From Amarobacter sp964507025 (lineage in GTDB: Bacteria > Chloroflexota > Dehalococcoidia > Tepidiformales > Tepidiformaceae), in contig CAZDOK010000003.1 in the NCBI GenBank assembly GCA_964507025.1, positions 256,420 to 320,419 of the forward strand: a stretch of DNA of 64,000 bases, written 5' to 3'. A program made the position numbers and the translations under genes. Positions 23,925-32,935 of this stretch are shown in pieces. Positions within the stretch are counted from its first letter, which is position 1, and each line of letters begins with the position of its first letter. The notes under the pieces were generated by a model, which searched no databases, was not told the origin of the DNA, and worked only from the letters and a program-made list of their open reading frames with translations.

Positions 23925-26618
23925 TCAGCGCACCAGGCGCCGCCGCTCCGAGACACGGCTGCGGCGAGGCGCCTCATCGGGTTCGGGGCCGCCTTCGAAC
24001 GCCCGCCGCACGCACGAAATGAGCGCCCCCACGCCCCGGGAACCCTGGAACACGTACTTCTTGCCCGAGCTCTTCGCTTCCGCCGTGACGCGCGCCGAGG
24101 CGGCGTGCCCGATGCATGCGGTATTGACCACGATGAGGTCGCTTGTCCCGCTGGCAAGCCCAAGAGCCTGGGCGCCGTTTTTCGCTTCGTCAGGGTCGAG
24201 CCAGGTGACGTCCAGTCTCCACCGGTCGGCGAGGATGGGGAGGGCGTTCTTTCGCAGCCACTCGTGTCCCCCGGCGATCACCACGCGTTTGCCGGCGAGG
24301 TCGGCCTCCTCCGGCGCCTCCCTGGACGCGGATGGGCGTCCTTCAAGGTAGGTGGCCATCGCCGGGTAGGCCATCGCCAGGCCATCGATCTCGTGCCGCA
24401 GCGTCTCTGCCTCGGGGCGGTTCGCCAGGGCGAGGAGGTTGTCAGCGAGCTCCTCGAACGCTTCGCCTGCCTCAAGGGCGAGTTCCAGGGCGACCTCGAG
24501 AGCTGCATGCCGGATTGCCTTGAACGAGGTGGCGAGTTCATGGCAGGTGGTCCGGAGCTCTTCGACCTGACCGTGTCGCAGCAGTTCGCGCACGAGGCGA
24601 TCGAAGGCTTCCTCGCCATCGATATCATGGCCGCGCCGCTGGGCCTCGGCGAGCGCGCGCCTGTACATGGCAAGGCGTTGTTCGTGGCTAAACCGCGCTG
24701 CCCCGACGATCCGCTCGTCTTCGATGAGCTCGGAGATGGTGTTGAGCTGGGAGTCTCCCTTTGGTGATTCGGCCACCAGGTCGAGCAGTTCGAGGAGCAC
24801 CGCGGGATTGCCGATGCCCTGTTCGAGCGCCTTCGGGATGACCTCCTCGGCCAGGCGGTGCGTCAATCCACCGGCGTTACCGCTTTGCATCATGAAGACA
24901 TCGAGGAGGTGCGGGGCTGACGCATCGAGCCGGACCTCCCTCAGGAACTGGACATAGCCCGGGAACTGGCGCGTGATGGCCCCGTGCCCGGCGGCGGCCG
25001 GAGCGAACGCCGCCAGGAACTCGGCGTAGGGCCGCTCCTGCGACCCGACACGCACGTGGCGGAGGAGCGCCCGTCGCTCTTCGCTGGTTGCCCATTCGGC
25101 CGGTCCGCTCGCAATACACGCCAGGCAGGCCAGCGCGGCAAGTGCGGCGGACTCCGGTTGAGCCCCATCGAGCCGCGCCAGGCATGCTTCGACCAGCCAG
25201 CGCAGGTCCTTCATCGATTCCGCCGGATCGGGGGATGGCCAGCGGTAGCGCCACTCCTCCATCGATTCTGCTTCGAGCAGCGCATCGGCGAGGATGCCGA
25301 CGCCAAGCGCGAAGCCATCGGGCCCGATCTCCCGGTCGCGCAGCAGGTCCGATACGCGCTCGGCGGCCATCCAGCTGTTCCCCCGGGAGACTGCGAGAAG
25401 ATGGGCGACCCGGCTGAGGTCGCTCAACCTGGCGTCGGCCCGGCGGAGCACGCGGTCGTTGACGAGGTACTCGAGTTTGGCGAGTGCCTCCTTCGATGCC
25501 AGCGCTTCGGGCGCGAATCCCAGGCCGGCGCGGTGAATGTCGGCCCGGAGCGCCTCGAGGAGGTCCAGGTTGTTGTGAAGCTCCCGTGCCGGCCTGCAGG
25601 TGGCCGCCAGGAGCCCGAGCGCAGCCCTGCCGTAGGTGTCGAGGGCGTGCCGCAAGAGTTCCTCGTCACCAGGGCCGGTACCGTCCTCGAGCGCACGCCG
25701 GAGGTACGTCAGGGCGCTATCCGAATCTCCTGCCATCCACGCAACGATCCCGGCCACAGCCTGCAGTTCGCGGACTTCGCCAGGCGGCGCCGTCTGCATC
25801 CGGGCGTTGACCGCGGCCCGGGCGGCACGCGCGTCCTGGCTCGCCTGAAGGAGCAGGTCGTGCCAGGACTGGGCCAGGTCCGCGTGTCCTTCCGCAGCGA
25901 GAGCTGCTGCCGGAGACGGGAGCGGAGATGGCGACGGCAGAGGTGGAGCACCACGAAGGATGGCCACCAGTTCCTCGACGGCGCCCGCAAGCCGGTCCAG
26001 CCGGTCCATGAGCGCACTGGTCTCGGAGAGGTCCCCGGTTCCGGCGGCTTCTGGCTCGGCCGTGAGGGCCGGCGGTGGAGGAGGCTCTGCGGGTGACTCA
26101 GAGGCAGGGGGCTCCGTGGGCGCCATGCTCCGGGCCAGGGCCGCCTCTTCGTCTCGCGCGCGGAGTTCCAGGTACTCGCGCACTCCCGTGGCGACTTCCA
26201 GGCGACTGCCAAACCGGCGTTCCAGTACCTGTAGCGCCATGGGGCTCGCGGGCAGGAACCAGCGCCGTTGAGGCGCCGACCAGCGGTAGCCCGGGACGAG
26301 CTTCACAAGCTCCTTGTCGGCGAAGGCGCACTCCACGGCGAGCTCGTTCCCGGAGAGTTCGAGGGTAGCTGTTTGTTCCGCTTCTCCCAGCTCGCGGCCG
26401 CGGGTCTCGGCCACTTCGATCGCCAGGTCGGCGGGGTGCTCCCAGCCATCGGGCCCGAGGAGCTCATCGAGGGCCAGGATGACGCCCGGCTGGCGGGGAA
26501 GCTGAAGCGCGCCCGCGTGGGCGTTCGCGCGGCAGCCCGGGATACGCCGCACCAGCATGGCCTCGCGGCCTCGAGCCTCCACCAGGTACCGGTTCTCTTC
26601 CGCCCGCAATCGCACCAT
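23925..26618 (-). CDS. Large DUF2325 protein with HARP-like N-terminal region
   Basis: An 897-residue cytoplasmic protein. Residues about 60-120 read ADKELVKLVPGYRWSAPQRR then WFLPASPMALQVLERRFG, which resembles the HARP-type substrate-recognition region of SNF2-related proteins. A Pro/Glu-rich linker (about 165-255) and a long helical middle follow. The last 120 residues are a DUF2325 domain: GKRVVIAGGHEWLRKNALPI, DLIVVNTACIGHAASARV, and KYVFQGSRGVGALISCV. DUF2325 looks like a nucleotide- or metal-binding sensor fold. No helicase motifs are present. TAGAGT lies seven bases before the ATG. Function unknown; see findings. Confidence 0.8.
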   Translation of the reverse strand: MVRLRAEENRYLVEARGREAMLVRRIPGCRANAHAGALQLPRQPGVILALDELLGPDGWEHPADLAIEVAETRGRELGEAEQTATLELSGNELAVECAFADKELVKLVPGYRWSAPQRRWFLPASPMALQVLERRFGSRLEVATGVREYLELRARDEEAALARSMAPTEPPASESPAEPPPPPALTAEPEAAGTGDLSETSALMDRLDRLAGAVEELVAILRGAPPLPSPSPLPSPAAALAAEGHADLAQSWHDLLLQASQDARAARAAVNARMQTAPPGEVRELQAVAGIVAWMAGDSDSALTYLRRALEDGTGPGDEELLRHALDTYGRAALGLLAATCRPARELHNNLDLLEALRADIHRAGLGFAPEALASKEALAKLEYLVNDRVLRRADARLSDLSRVAHLLAVSRGNSWMAAERVSDLLRDREIGPDGFALGVGILADALLEAESMEEWRYRWPSPDPAESMKDLRWLVEACLARLDGAQPESAALAALACLACIASGPAEWATSEERRALLRHVRVGSQERPYAEFLAAFAPAAAGHGAITRQFPGYVQFLREVRLDASAPHLLDVFMMQSGNAGGLTHRLAEEVIPKALEQGIGNPAVLLELLDLVAESPKGDSQLNTISELIEDERIVGAARFSHEQRLAMYRRALAEAQRRGHDIDGEEAFDRLVRELLRHGQVEELRTTCHELATSFKAIRHAALEVALELALEAGEAFEELADNLLALANRPEAETLRHEIDGLAMAYPAMATYLEGRPSASREAPEEADLAGKRVVIAGGHEWLRKNALPILADRWRLDVTWLDPDEAKNGAQALGLASGTSDLIVVNTACIGHAASARVTAEAKSSGKKYVFQGSRGVGALISCVRRAFEGGPEPDEAPRRSRVSERRRLVR

Positions 26619-26625
26619 GCGCGGG

Positions 26626-26631
26626 ACTCTA
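26626..26631 (-). promoter_or_regulatory. Putative -10 element of a leaderless transcript (DUF2325 gene)
   Basis: TAGAGT on the minus strand, seven bases before the ATG at 26618. Confidence 0.4.
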
Positions 26632-26899
26632 TCACGGCCCGGTGTGCTTACGAACTCGGGACTTTGCCTGAGAACGCCGGTGGCTGCCCCGGGGCCGCGC
26701 GGTGGACGCGCGGTGGCGTTTCTTACCGTCCTCATATGGCACGGGCTTGACTGGCTGCGGTATCGTCACGTTGCGTTCACTGAAGTGGTCGAGCGGTGGA
26801 CAGCCAGAATCGAAAGGGTTGCCGCGAACGGGTGAGGCTCCGGGCCGCGCGTGGGGAACGCGCCTGTCGAGCGTCCATTCCGGCGACTTTGCACTTCCG

Positions 26900-27898
26900 A
26901 TGACGCAATCCGCTCGCATCCTTCTGCTGGCACTCCTCGCCTCGCTGGCGCTCGGGCTCTTCCTGGCGGCCTATGGGCCCGCGGCTGCCGCCCAGCCGTT
27001 CACTGTCAGGCTTATCCCGCGCGATCCCGCCTTCCCGACCGGTTCACAGGCAGCATTCGCCGTGAGGATAGAAGGCCAGACTACGACCCTCCCCAGCTTC
27101 GATTACGCGATTGAAGGCGGCACCATCGCAGGCGTGCTGCCGCCGAACCCCATCGCCGCGAACATCGCCGAAGGTACGGTGTTCGTGACGCGCGCCACCG
27201 CCGGCACGGCCCGACTGACGGTCTCGTTCGCGGGCGAAGTCCTGGCTACCGGTGAGGCTCGCTTCGGCGAATACGGCCAGGTGCGCGTGAGCACCACGCT
27301 CGATGCCGGGCCCGATGCGGCTGCCCGGACCTGGCGTTACGAGATCGTCGCTCCGGACGGTACGGTGGTCGCCACGCTTTCGCTTGGCACGAGCGGCGAC
27401 GCGGCCACCGGCACCGCGGCGAGTCCAGCGCTGCCCCGCGGTACCTACACCGTGCGGCAGGTGCTCACCAGTGATACTCGCGTCGCGTGTGCTCCCGGCG
27501 CCTTTTACGAGGTCACGGTACCCGCCGGCGCAACCACCGTGATCGAGCTCGCCGGCGAAGAGGCTACGGCTTCCTTCACCATCCGCCCGTGCCCGGATCT
27601 GCCGGCCGGTCTTGCCGTGCAGGTGCCCGTTGACACGATTACGCCCGGCCTGGTGGGCGGCGTGCTCGGCGACCCGGACTTCCTCCCCGGTGAGCTGCCC
27701 ATCGACGAAGTTAGGGGCGTCCGCGAACCCGGCCCCGCCGCCGGTCTTCCGCTCCCACCCGCCACTGGAAACACCATGGCCGGAACGCCAGGGTCGAACA
27801 CGATTCCGCTGCTGTTGCTCGTGACCGGAGCCGCAGTCCTGTCGCTGTCGCCGCTCATGTGGTCCATGAGCCGGGCCGGCGGCCACCTCAAGCGCTAG
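26900..27898 (+). CDS. Secreted protein with LPxTG-like sorting signal
   Basis: A 332-residue surface protein. It begins with a signal peptide (about residues 5-30, LLLALLASLALGLFLAAYGP). Two or three beta-sandwich-like regions follow, the second of the DUF/SpaA-like kind (TWRYEIVAPDGTVVATLSLG with LPRGTYTVRQVLTSD). At the C-terminus LPPATGN (residues about 285-291) precedes a hydrophobic helix (IPLLLLVTGAAVLSLSPLMW) and a short basic tail ending HLKR, the order of a sortase sorting signal. Two sortases are encoded 9-10 kb downstream. The pentapeptide PPATG departs from LPxTG. It is followed by a strong hairpin. Confidence 0.8.
   Translation: MTQSARILLLALLASLALGLFLAAYGPAAAAQPFTVRLIPRDPAFPTGSQAAFAVRIEGQTTTLPSFDYAIEGGTIAGVLPPNPIAANIAEGTVFVTRATAGTARLTVSFAGEVLATGEARFGEYGQVRVSTTLDAGPDAAARTWRYEIVAPDGTVVATLSLGTSGDAATGTAASPALPRGTYTVRQVLTSDTRVACAPGAFYEVTVPAGATTVIELAGEEATASFTIRPCPDLPAGLAVQVPVDTITPGLVGGVLGDPDFLPGELPIDEVRGVREPGPAAGLPLPPATGNTMAGTPGSNTIPLLLLVTGAAVLSLSPLMWSMSRAGGHLKR
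27752..27769 (+). other. Codons of the LPPATG sorting-like motif
   Basis: Residues L-P-P-A-T-G stand before a transmembrane helix and basic tail, the pattern of sortase substrates. The extra Pro makes it non-canonical. Confidence 0.5.
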
Positions 27899-27928
27899 TT
27901 CTACCTCTCTAGCCTGGTCAGGAGGCAG

Positions 27929-27960
27929 ACCCGGGTGTGCGCTGGCCCGCACACCCGGGT
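27929..27960 (+). terminator. Strong intrinsic hairpin
   Basis: ACCCGGGTGTGCG pairs with CGCACACCCGGGT (13-base stem, six-base loop). A loose T-tract follows (TAACTCTTTCC). It ends the upstream surface-protein transcript. Confidence 0.7.
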
Positions 27961-28005
27961 TAACTCTTTCCAACCTCGGCCGTTCTTCTTTTTACATACG
28001 GGAGC

Positions 28006-28035
28006 TTGACCTTAGGCGACCGTATCGGCCATAAC
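28006..28035 (+). promoter_or_regulatory. Candidate promoter of the 1301-residue surface-protein gene
   Basis: TTGACC (28006-28011), an 18-base spacer and CATAAC (28030-28035). Transcription would start near 28042 and leave a leader of about 100 bases before the ATG at 28142. Confidence 0.45.
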
Positions 28036-28141
28036 TGGCGAAGCGTCTGGCGGGTATCGGGGGGTCGAGACTCCGTTATCCGTGTCAAGGACAATAGCGG
28101 TACGCCCGGCGGGGTGCGTCCACGAGTCCCAGGGGGACTTC

Positions 28142-31100
28142 ATGGTGCGTGCTTCCCGGCGGTTTATTCTCCCCGCCGCCCTGGTTTTGTTCGTCGCGCT
28201 GGTGTCCGCCGGCCGTGTCAGCGTGCCTTCTGACGTGCGTGCGGCGTACGACCCGAATGGCCCCGCCTTCGATGAGCTTTCGCAGTTCGACACCAGCACC
28301 ACACCCGGCCCGCTCAGGCAGCCTCCGCGGCTGCTCGCCGGCACGAACTCACACGCGCTCCCGGCCGATGCTGCCACCCGGAACGGCTACTGCCTCGATG
28401 TGAACATCGACGGTGTGACCCCGGTCGAGTCGTTCATCATCCCGACGTCCGCGCTCGGCTTCCTGGTGACGGCCTTTGAACCGATCGACCCTGCGAATCC
28501 CGCGACGCCCCCAACCATGGCGGTCCCGATCCCATCGGGAGGAACGTATGTGTATGGGGCGGTTGCCGGCGCCGGCGCCGCAGTCCTGAACGCGGCCACG
28601 CCCGGGAGCGCGGATGACGTCTACTGCGCGGTGGCCTTCGCCCAGCCGGGCTACAAGAAGCTGAAGATCGAGTGGCACTACAACGACGGCAGCGGCCAGA
28701 ACGTCATCGCCCTCCCCGACATCGCTATCGCGACCGTGACGCTGAAGAAGATCGGTGACGGCCTCGTGGGCGGACCGGCCGAGGTCTGCACCGTCGGCTG
28801 GGACGCGGCATTCCTGACTGGCGCGCGCTCCAACGACTTCCTGCCGGACAACGCCACGCCGCGAGACAACGATCCGCTCGCAGGCAGTCCCAACATCTAC
28901 GACCCCGTGAATGACGTGAGGGTGGAGGACTGGACCACCACCCCCAGTGGAGGCGGCCAGAACGTGAGGGTCGAGTATGTGCGCCAGGAAGGTCCGGAGT
29001 GGTGTGCTGGCATCGCGGCAGACGCAGCCGTGACGGTCACCGACGTGACGTTCGACTTCCATGCCATCTACAACCGTGCGGATATCGGCGCGCTTCCCAC
29101 CATCGACAAGGACGGGGACGACCAGCCGGTCGCGCTCCAGCTCCCGCCAGGAGTAACCATCGACATCGTCGCCTCGGTCGAACTGCGCCACGTCACCTCC
29201 GACGGCAACGTCCCGGCACGGCAGCGTTCCGCACCCCTGGTCACCGGCTCGACACACTACGTATGCCTCATCGGCACCGATCCGGCCGACTCGCTCAATG
29301 CTAACGGCATCCACTTCTCGCCCCTGGCCGGCGCCGATGTGCCGGGCGCCGGGAACATCGGCGTATTCCACAAGTCGGCCGCAAACAACCCGCGGCTCAA
29401 CGGCGTCCAGGATGGCACGCTCTGCTTCAGCTACACCTCCGCCAGCGCCGGCGAGCACACCATCTACGTGGACTTCACCAACAATGGCGTCGCCGATGTC
29501 GCCTTCTTCGACACCAACGGCGACGGCAACGGCTTCGATGGCGGCGCCGCGGGACCACTCGTCACACAGTGGAACCGGATCGACCGCACGGTGATTACCA
29601 CTGGTGGCACGCCGAGCTCCGGCGCGGTGACGTTCAGCACGCTCACGGTTCCCATGCAGTTCAACGTTGGCGACGGCACGATGATTGCGGGTGCCGGCCT
29701 GACCGAGTGGGTGCTGGGCTCCCACAGCACCGGCGGCACGCTCTACACCGATCTTGCGCTCGATGGCGCGTGGGTCCGCGCGCAGATCGTTGGCAGTTGC
29801 GGCTACTTCGTCGTCCCCGACAACAGCAAGCCCACGGCTATCTCTGGCATTAGCGTCGGAGGCCGCATCGACATCAACGCCGGCGACGCCAATCCCTTCT
29901 CCGCGGCATTAGGCGATACGGACGCCACGCCAAACGACCTGCGGTTCTCCACGGTCAACGCGCCCGGCTGCTCGGCCAACTCGCAGGTGCGCATCCAGGT
30001 CGACGTGTTCTACCCGGGTGCTACCACTCCGGCCACGCCGCAAGAGTGGGTCGACGTTCGCTTCACCTTCATCCCGGCCAACAAGACACCTCGCGTCGCC
30101 TGGGCGGGCGAGTTCGTGACCATCAGCTATGCCTTCGCCAGCACCGGGTCGTGCGCGGGACAGCAGGTGGTCTTCGTGCGGCCGGAGAACCAGCCGGGAT
30201 CCTTCCTGCCCGGCCCAGGCATTACCCTCGACGGTCCGAACCGCGCCTCCACCGATTTCGGCGCCGGGTGCTCCGCGACCGTCCGTTACGAGAGCGAGGA
30301 GCCAGGCGAGGTCGACATCGAGGTCTTCCTCACGTCGAACCCCTTCTCCAAGGTCGCGTTCCCGATCTTCTTCCTCCTCATCGAGGACGTGACCATCGAC
30401 GCGACACCCGACCAGTTCGTCTCGACGTTCGGCGATGTGACGGCCGATGTGCGAGGGTACTTCGTCGGCACCAACCCCTCGGGCCGCCCGGCGGAGGTGA
30501 AGCCTGATGGCCGCGCGCTGCCCGCTGATCGCTGGGTGCTCCCCGACGACTGGGAGAAGTTGAAGGGTCCATCGGGCCTCCGTGGTAACTGGGGCGGTAT
30601 CGAGATGCCGGCCGCGATCGTCACCTTCCTCATGGACAACGAGCCGGTGGTCAACAACTACCGCACGGGTGTAAAGAACGGCTCTTCGGGCTTCTTTGTG
30701 CCCGACGACGAAGACGACTTCTCGTTCAACGTCAACCCGCATACCAGGGCCACGACCGCGCTCGGCTCGCTCGACAAGCCAAGGATGATGAGCCAGCCGA
30801 GCGATGGCTCGGGTAGGGCCTCGGTCGATACCTACGGAGATTTCAACCTCACCTACGAGGACTGTGCTCTCAACCGCTTCAACGGCAATCCCCAGTGCAA
30901 GCTTGAAGACATCGTCGGCCACGGCCTGTACTACGCAGTCGCCGAGTACCCTGAGCCGCGGACGCGCGGCAAGTGGCCGGCGGTCGCGTCGAACAAGGCC
31001 GCGACCGACTGGCGCTGGGCCGGCTACAAGGAAGTGACCATCGTCAACACGGATTCGCCCCAGATCAAGTACGTGGTGGCCCACCTGCGCGACCGCGACG

Positions 31101-32047
31101 GATTCTGCGATTCGGTGAACTACAACAACACCCTTGGCGTGCCCGTGAAGTTCGAAATAGACGCCGGTGGGGGGACCATAATCGGCGCCGCCGACCGGCC
31201 GTTCGAAATCAACGGCTCGCGCCGATTCGCTACCACGACCTCGTTCGATACGCTCGATGCGCTCGGCCGGCCGATGAACGTGGATATCGCGAAGCCGACG
31301 ATTATGGACGACGAATGCCAGGCGTGGATCCAGGTGACCAACAGCCTGATGCGGCCGACCAACGTGATGGTCACCTTCCCCGCTCCGCCTTCCCCGGTCC
31401 CCGGCGAGGTGCGAATCACGAACCTGCAGTGCATCGGCGAGGAGACCATCACCGTCAAGAACGTTGGGACGACGCCCGTGAACCTGGCCGGATTCGGCCT
31501 GCAGAGCCTGGGCTCTGGCGTCCAGCAGGTTGAGCATCGCGACCTCGATGGCTACCTGGAGCCGGGGCAGAGCAAGACCTTCCTCGGCGGGCCCGGAGCA
31601 AAGGACAATCTCTGGATCGGCGCCACCAGCGAGGTGTTCACCAGCCCGAACGACTTCGTGCACCTCACATGGGACGACTTCGTCGTCAGCACCGTCTTCT
31701 GTGACGGCACCGTGCACGACAACCCGATCCCGGCGAGTTTCCCGCTCGATCCCGAGGGCGAGATCATCATCGATGTCACCATCCCCTTTGGAGACGAGGC
31801 GGAGGTGGCGCTGGTGGAGGGTTGGAACCTTGTGCCCACGGGTAACGGGACGGCCGAGATCGCCGGCGCCATCGCAGGGTTTGAAAGCGACGTCACGGTC
31901 ATCTACGCCTGGGACGCCGAGCTGCAGGAATGGCTGCGCTACATTCCGGGCGCGCCAGATGGAGTGAACACCCTGACGCAATTCGGCCAGAACCGCGTGG
32001 CATGGATCCAGGTCAAGCGGCCATTAACGTTGGTCCTGCCGAAGTAG
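28142..32047 (+). CDS. Very large secreted protein with lamin-tail and Gly-Trp-Asn C-terminal domains
   Basis: A 1301-residue exported protein. The signal peptide covers residues 1-25 (FILPAALVLFVALVSAGRVS). Most of the body is beta-rich with acidic patches (DNDPLAGSPNIYDPVNDVRV; DTNGDGNGFDGG looks like calcium-binding loops). A region near residues 1100-1190 has the lamin-tail pattern (NLQCIGEETITVKNVGTTPV, LAGFGLQSLG, YLEPGQSKTFLGGP). The C-terminal 70 residues start EGWNLVPTG and contain YAWDAELQEWLRYIPGAP, shared with other proteins here. It has no sorting signal. The start is set by the signal peptide. Probably a wall- or surface-associated protein; role unknown. Confidence 0.8.
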   Translation: MVRASRRFILPAALVLFVALVSAGRVSVPSDVRAAYDPNGPAFDELSQFDTSTTPGPLRQPPRLLAGTNSHALPADAATRNGYCLDVNIDGVTPVESFIIPTSALGFLVTAFEPIDPANPATPPTMAVPIPSGGTYVYGAVAGAGAAVLNAATPGSADDVYCAVAFAQPGYKKLKIEWHYNDGSGQNVIALPDIAIATVTLKKIGDGLVGGPAEVCTVGWDAAFLTGARSNDFLPDNATPRDNDPLAGSPNIYDPVNDVRVEDWTTTPSGGGQNVRVEYVRQEGPEWCAGIAADAAVTVTDVTFDFHAIYNRADIGALPTIDKDGDDQPVALQLPPGVTIDIVASVELRHVTSDGNVPARQRSAPLVTGSTHYVCLIGTDPADSLNANGIHFSPLAGADVPGAGNIGVFHKSAANNPRLNGVQDGTLCFSYTSASAGEHTIYVDFTNNGVADVAFFDTNGDGNGFDGGAAGPLVTQWNRIDRTVITTGGTPSSGAVTFSTLTVPMQFNVGDGTMIAGAGLTEWVLGSHSTGGTLYTDLALDGAWVRAQIVGSCGYFVVPDNSKPTAISGISVGGRIDINAGDANPFSAALGDTDATPNDLRFSTVNAPGCSANSQVRIQVDVFYPGATTPATPQEWVDVRFTFIPANKTPRVAWAGEFVTISYAFASTGSCAGQQVVFVRPENQPGSFLPGPGITLDGPNRASTDFGAGCSATVRYESEEPGEVDIEVFLTSNPFSKVAFPIFFLLIEDVTIDATPDQFVSTFGDVTADVRGYFVGTNPSGRPAEVKPDGRALPADRWVLPDDWEKLKGPSGLRGNWGGIEMPAAIVTFLMDNEPVVNNYRTGVKNGSSGFFVPDDEDDFSFNVNPHTRATTALGSLDKPRMMSQPSDGSGRASVDTYGDFNLTYEDCALNRFNGNPQCKLEDIVGHGLYYAVAEYPEPRTRGKWPAVASNKAATDWRWAGYKEVTIVNTDSPQIKYVVAHLRDRDGFCDSVNYNNTLGVPVKFEIDAGGGTIIGAADRPFEINGSRRFATTTSFDTLDALGRPMNVDIAKPTIMDDECQAWIQVTNSLMRPTNVMVTFPAPPSPVPGEVRITNLQCIGEETITVKNVGTTPVNLAGFGLQSLGSGVQQVEHRDLDGYLEPGQSKTFLGGPGAKDNLWIGATSEVFTSPNDFVHLTWDDFVVSTVFCDGTVHDNPIPASFPLDPEGEIIIDVTIPFGDEAEVALVEGWNLVPTGNGTAEIAGAIAGFESDVTVIYAWDAELQEWLRYIPGAPDGVNTLTQFGQNRVAWIQVKRPLTLVLPK

Positions 32048-32111
32048 TGCGCCTAGCCCTGGGCCTGCGTACCCTCGACTGGGGCCGTTAGTTTCACCAG
32101 GATGCTGTTTC

Positions 32112-32858
32112 ATGACCATCACCCGGTTCGTTCCGTGGCGCCTTGCCGCTGCGTCGCTCGCCGGCTGCCTTGCCGGCGCCGCCGCGCTCCAGCCAGCGCT
32201 GGCCCAGTTCGATCCACCGTCGACCGTCTTTGGGTCGATCGCCGATTCTGAAGGCGAGGTGCCGGCCGGCCTGGCAGTCGAGGCATACATCGGCGATGTG
32301 CTTTGCGGCACGAAAGGGAAGACGGAACACACCGGCGATGGCGCCGCAAGGGTAACCGTGTACGTCGTCGACGTAGTCTCCGAGTCGCAGATTGCCGGCT
32401 GCGGCGCAATCGGCCGCGACATTCGCGTGAAGATCGGCGACCGGTTCGCATCGCAGACGGTCAAGTGGAACCCCGGGCCTGTCCAGTTGGATGTGACCTT
32501 CGGGAGCGCCACACCCGCGGTCATCCCAACCTTCACTCCGGCCCCCACGCGCGCCCCCCAACCCACCTCGACGCCACAACCCGGCCAGACGGTCACGCCG
32601 GGTCAGGGTGGCGACCCCGAGACCATCCCCGCCGGATCGCCCGGGGCTGGCTCACCGGTGTCGTCGCCGAGCGGCGGCATCACCAGCGCGACGCCAGGGA
32701 CACAACAGGCTGACAGCGGCGGCGGTGGTGGTTTCCCGGTCTGGGGCGTGGTGGTGCTCATCCTTGGAGGGATTGCGGCCGTTGGCGGAGGCGTGGGCTA
32801 CGCCATGTCGCGTTCGCGCCAGCAGGCCGACGACGACTTCGAATCGCAGCTGGAGTAA
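32112..32858 (+). CDS. Type I surface protein, paralogue of the 35440 gene product
   Basis: A 248-residue protein: signal peptide (about 1-31, ending ALQPALA), a globular domain of about 100 residues (FDPPSTVFGSIADSEGEVPA, VTVYVVDVVSESQIAGCGAI), a Thr/Pro-rich linker of about 70 residues, and a single C-terminal helix (WGVVVLILGGIAAVGGGVGY) with a short basic-acidic tail. The globular part matches the product of the gene at 35440 in order and Cys positions (two conserved Cys). It is probably displayed on the cell surface. No sorting motif is present. The role is unknown. Confidence 0.75.
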   Translation: MTITRFVPWRLAAASLAGCLAGAAALQPALAQFDPPSTVFGSIADSEGEVPAGLAVEAYIGDVLCGTKGKTEHTGDGAARVTVYVVDVVSESQIAGCGAIGRDIRVKIGDRFASQTVKWNPGPVQLDVTFGSATPAVIPTFTPAPTRAPQPTSTPQPGQTVTPGQGGDPETIPAGSPGAGSPVSSPSGGITSATPGTQQADSGGGGGFPVWGVVVLILGGIAAVGGGVGYAMSRSRQQADDDFESQLE

Positions 32859-32883
32859 TCTCCGCGCTGCACTACGGAAACGG

Positions 32884-32911
32884 AGAGGGGCGCCCGAGCG
32901 GGCGCCCCTCT
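32884..32911. terminator. Bidirectional hairpin between convergent genes
   Basis: AGAGGGGCGCCC and GGGCGCCCCTCT form a 12-base stem with a four-base loop, between the convergent genes ending at 32858 and 32936. Confidence 0.65.
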
Positions 32912-32935
32912 TGCATGTCCTCCCGGCGCTGGGGG

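Noticed and set aside
28042..28141. The leader before the 1301-residue gene considered as a c-di-GMP riboswitch.
   Set aside because: The conserved GEMM core bases are not present on either strand.
29909..31981. A 690-codon minus-strand frame opposite the 1301-residue protein.
   Set aside because: It shows shadow composition, and the sense frame has a signal peptide and domains.
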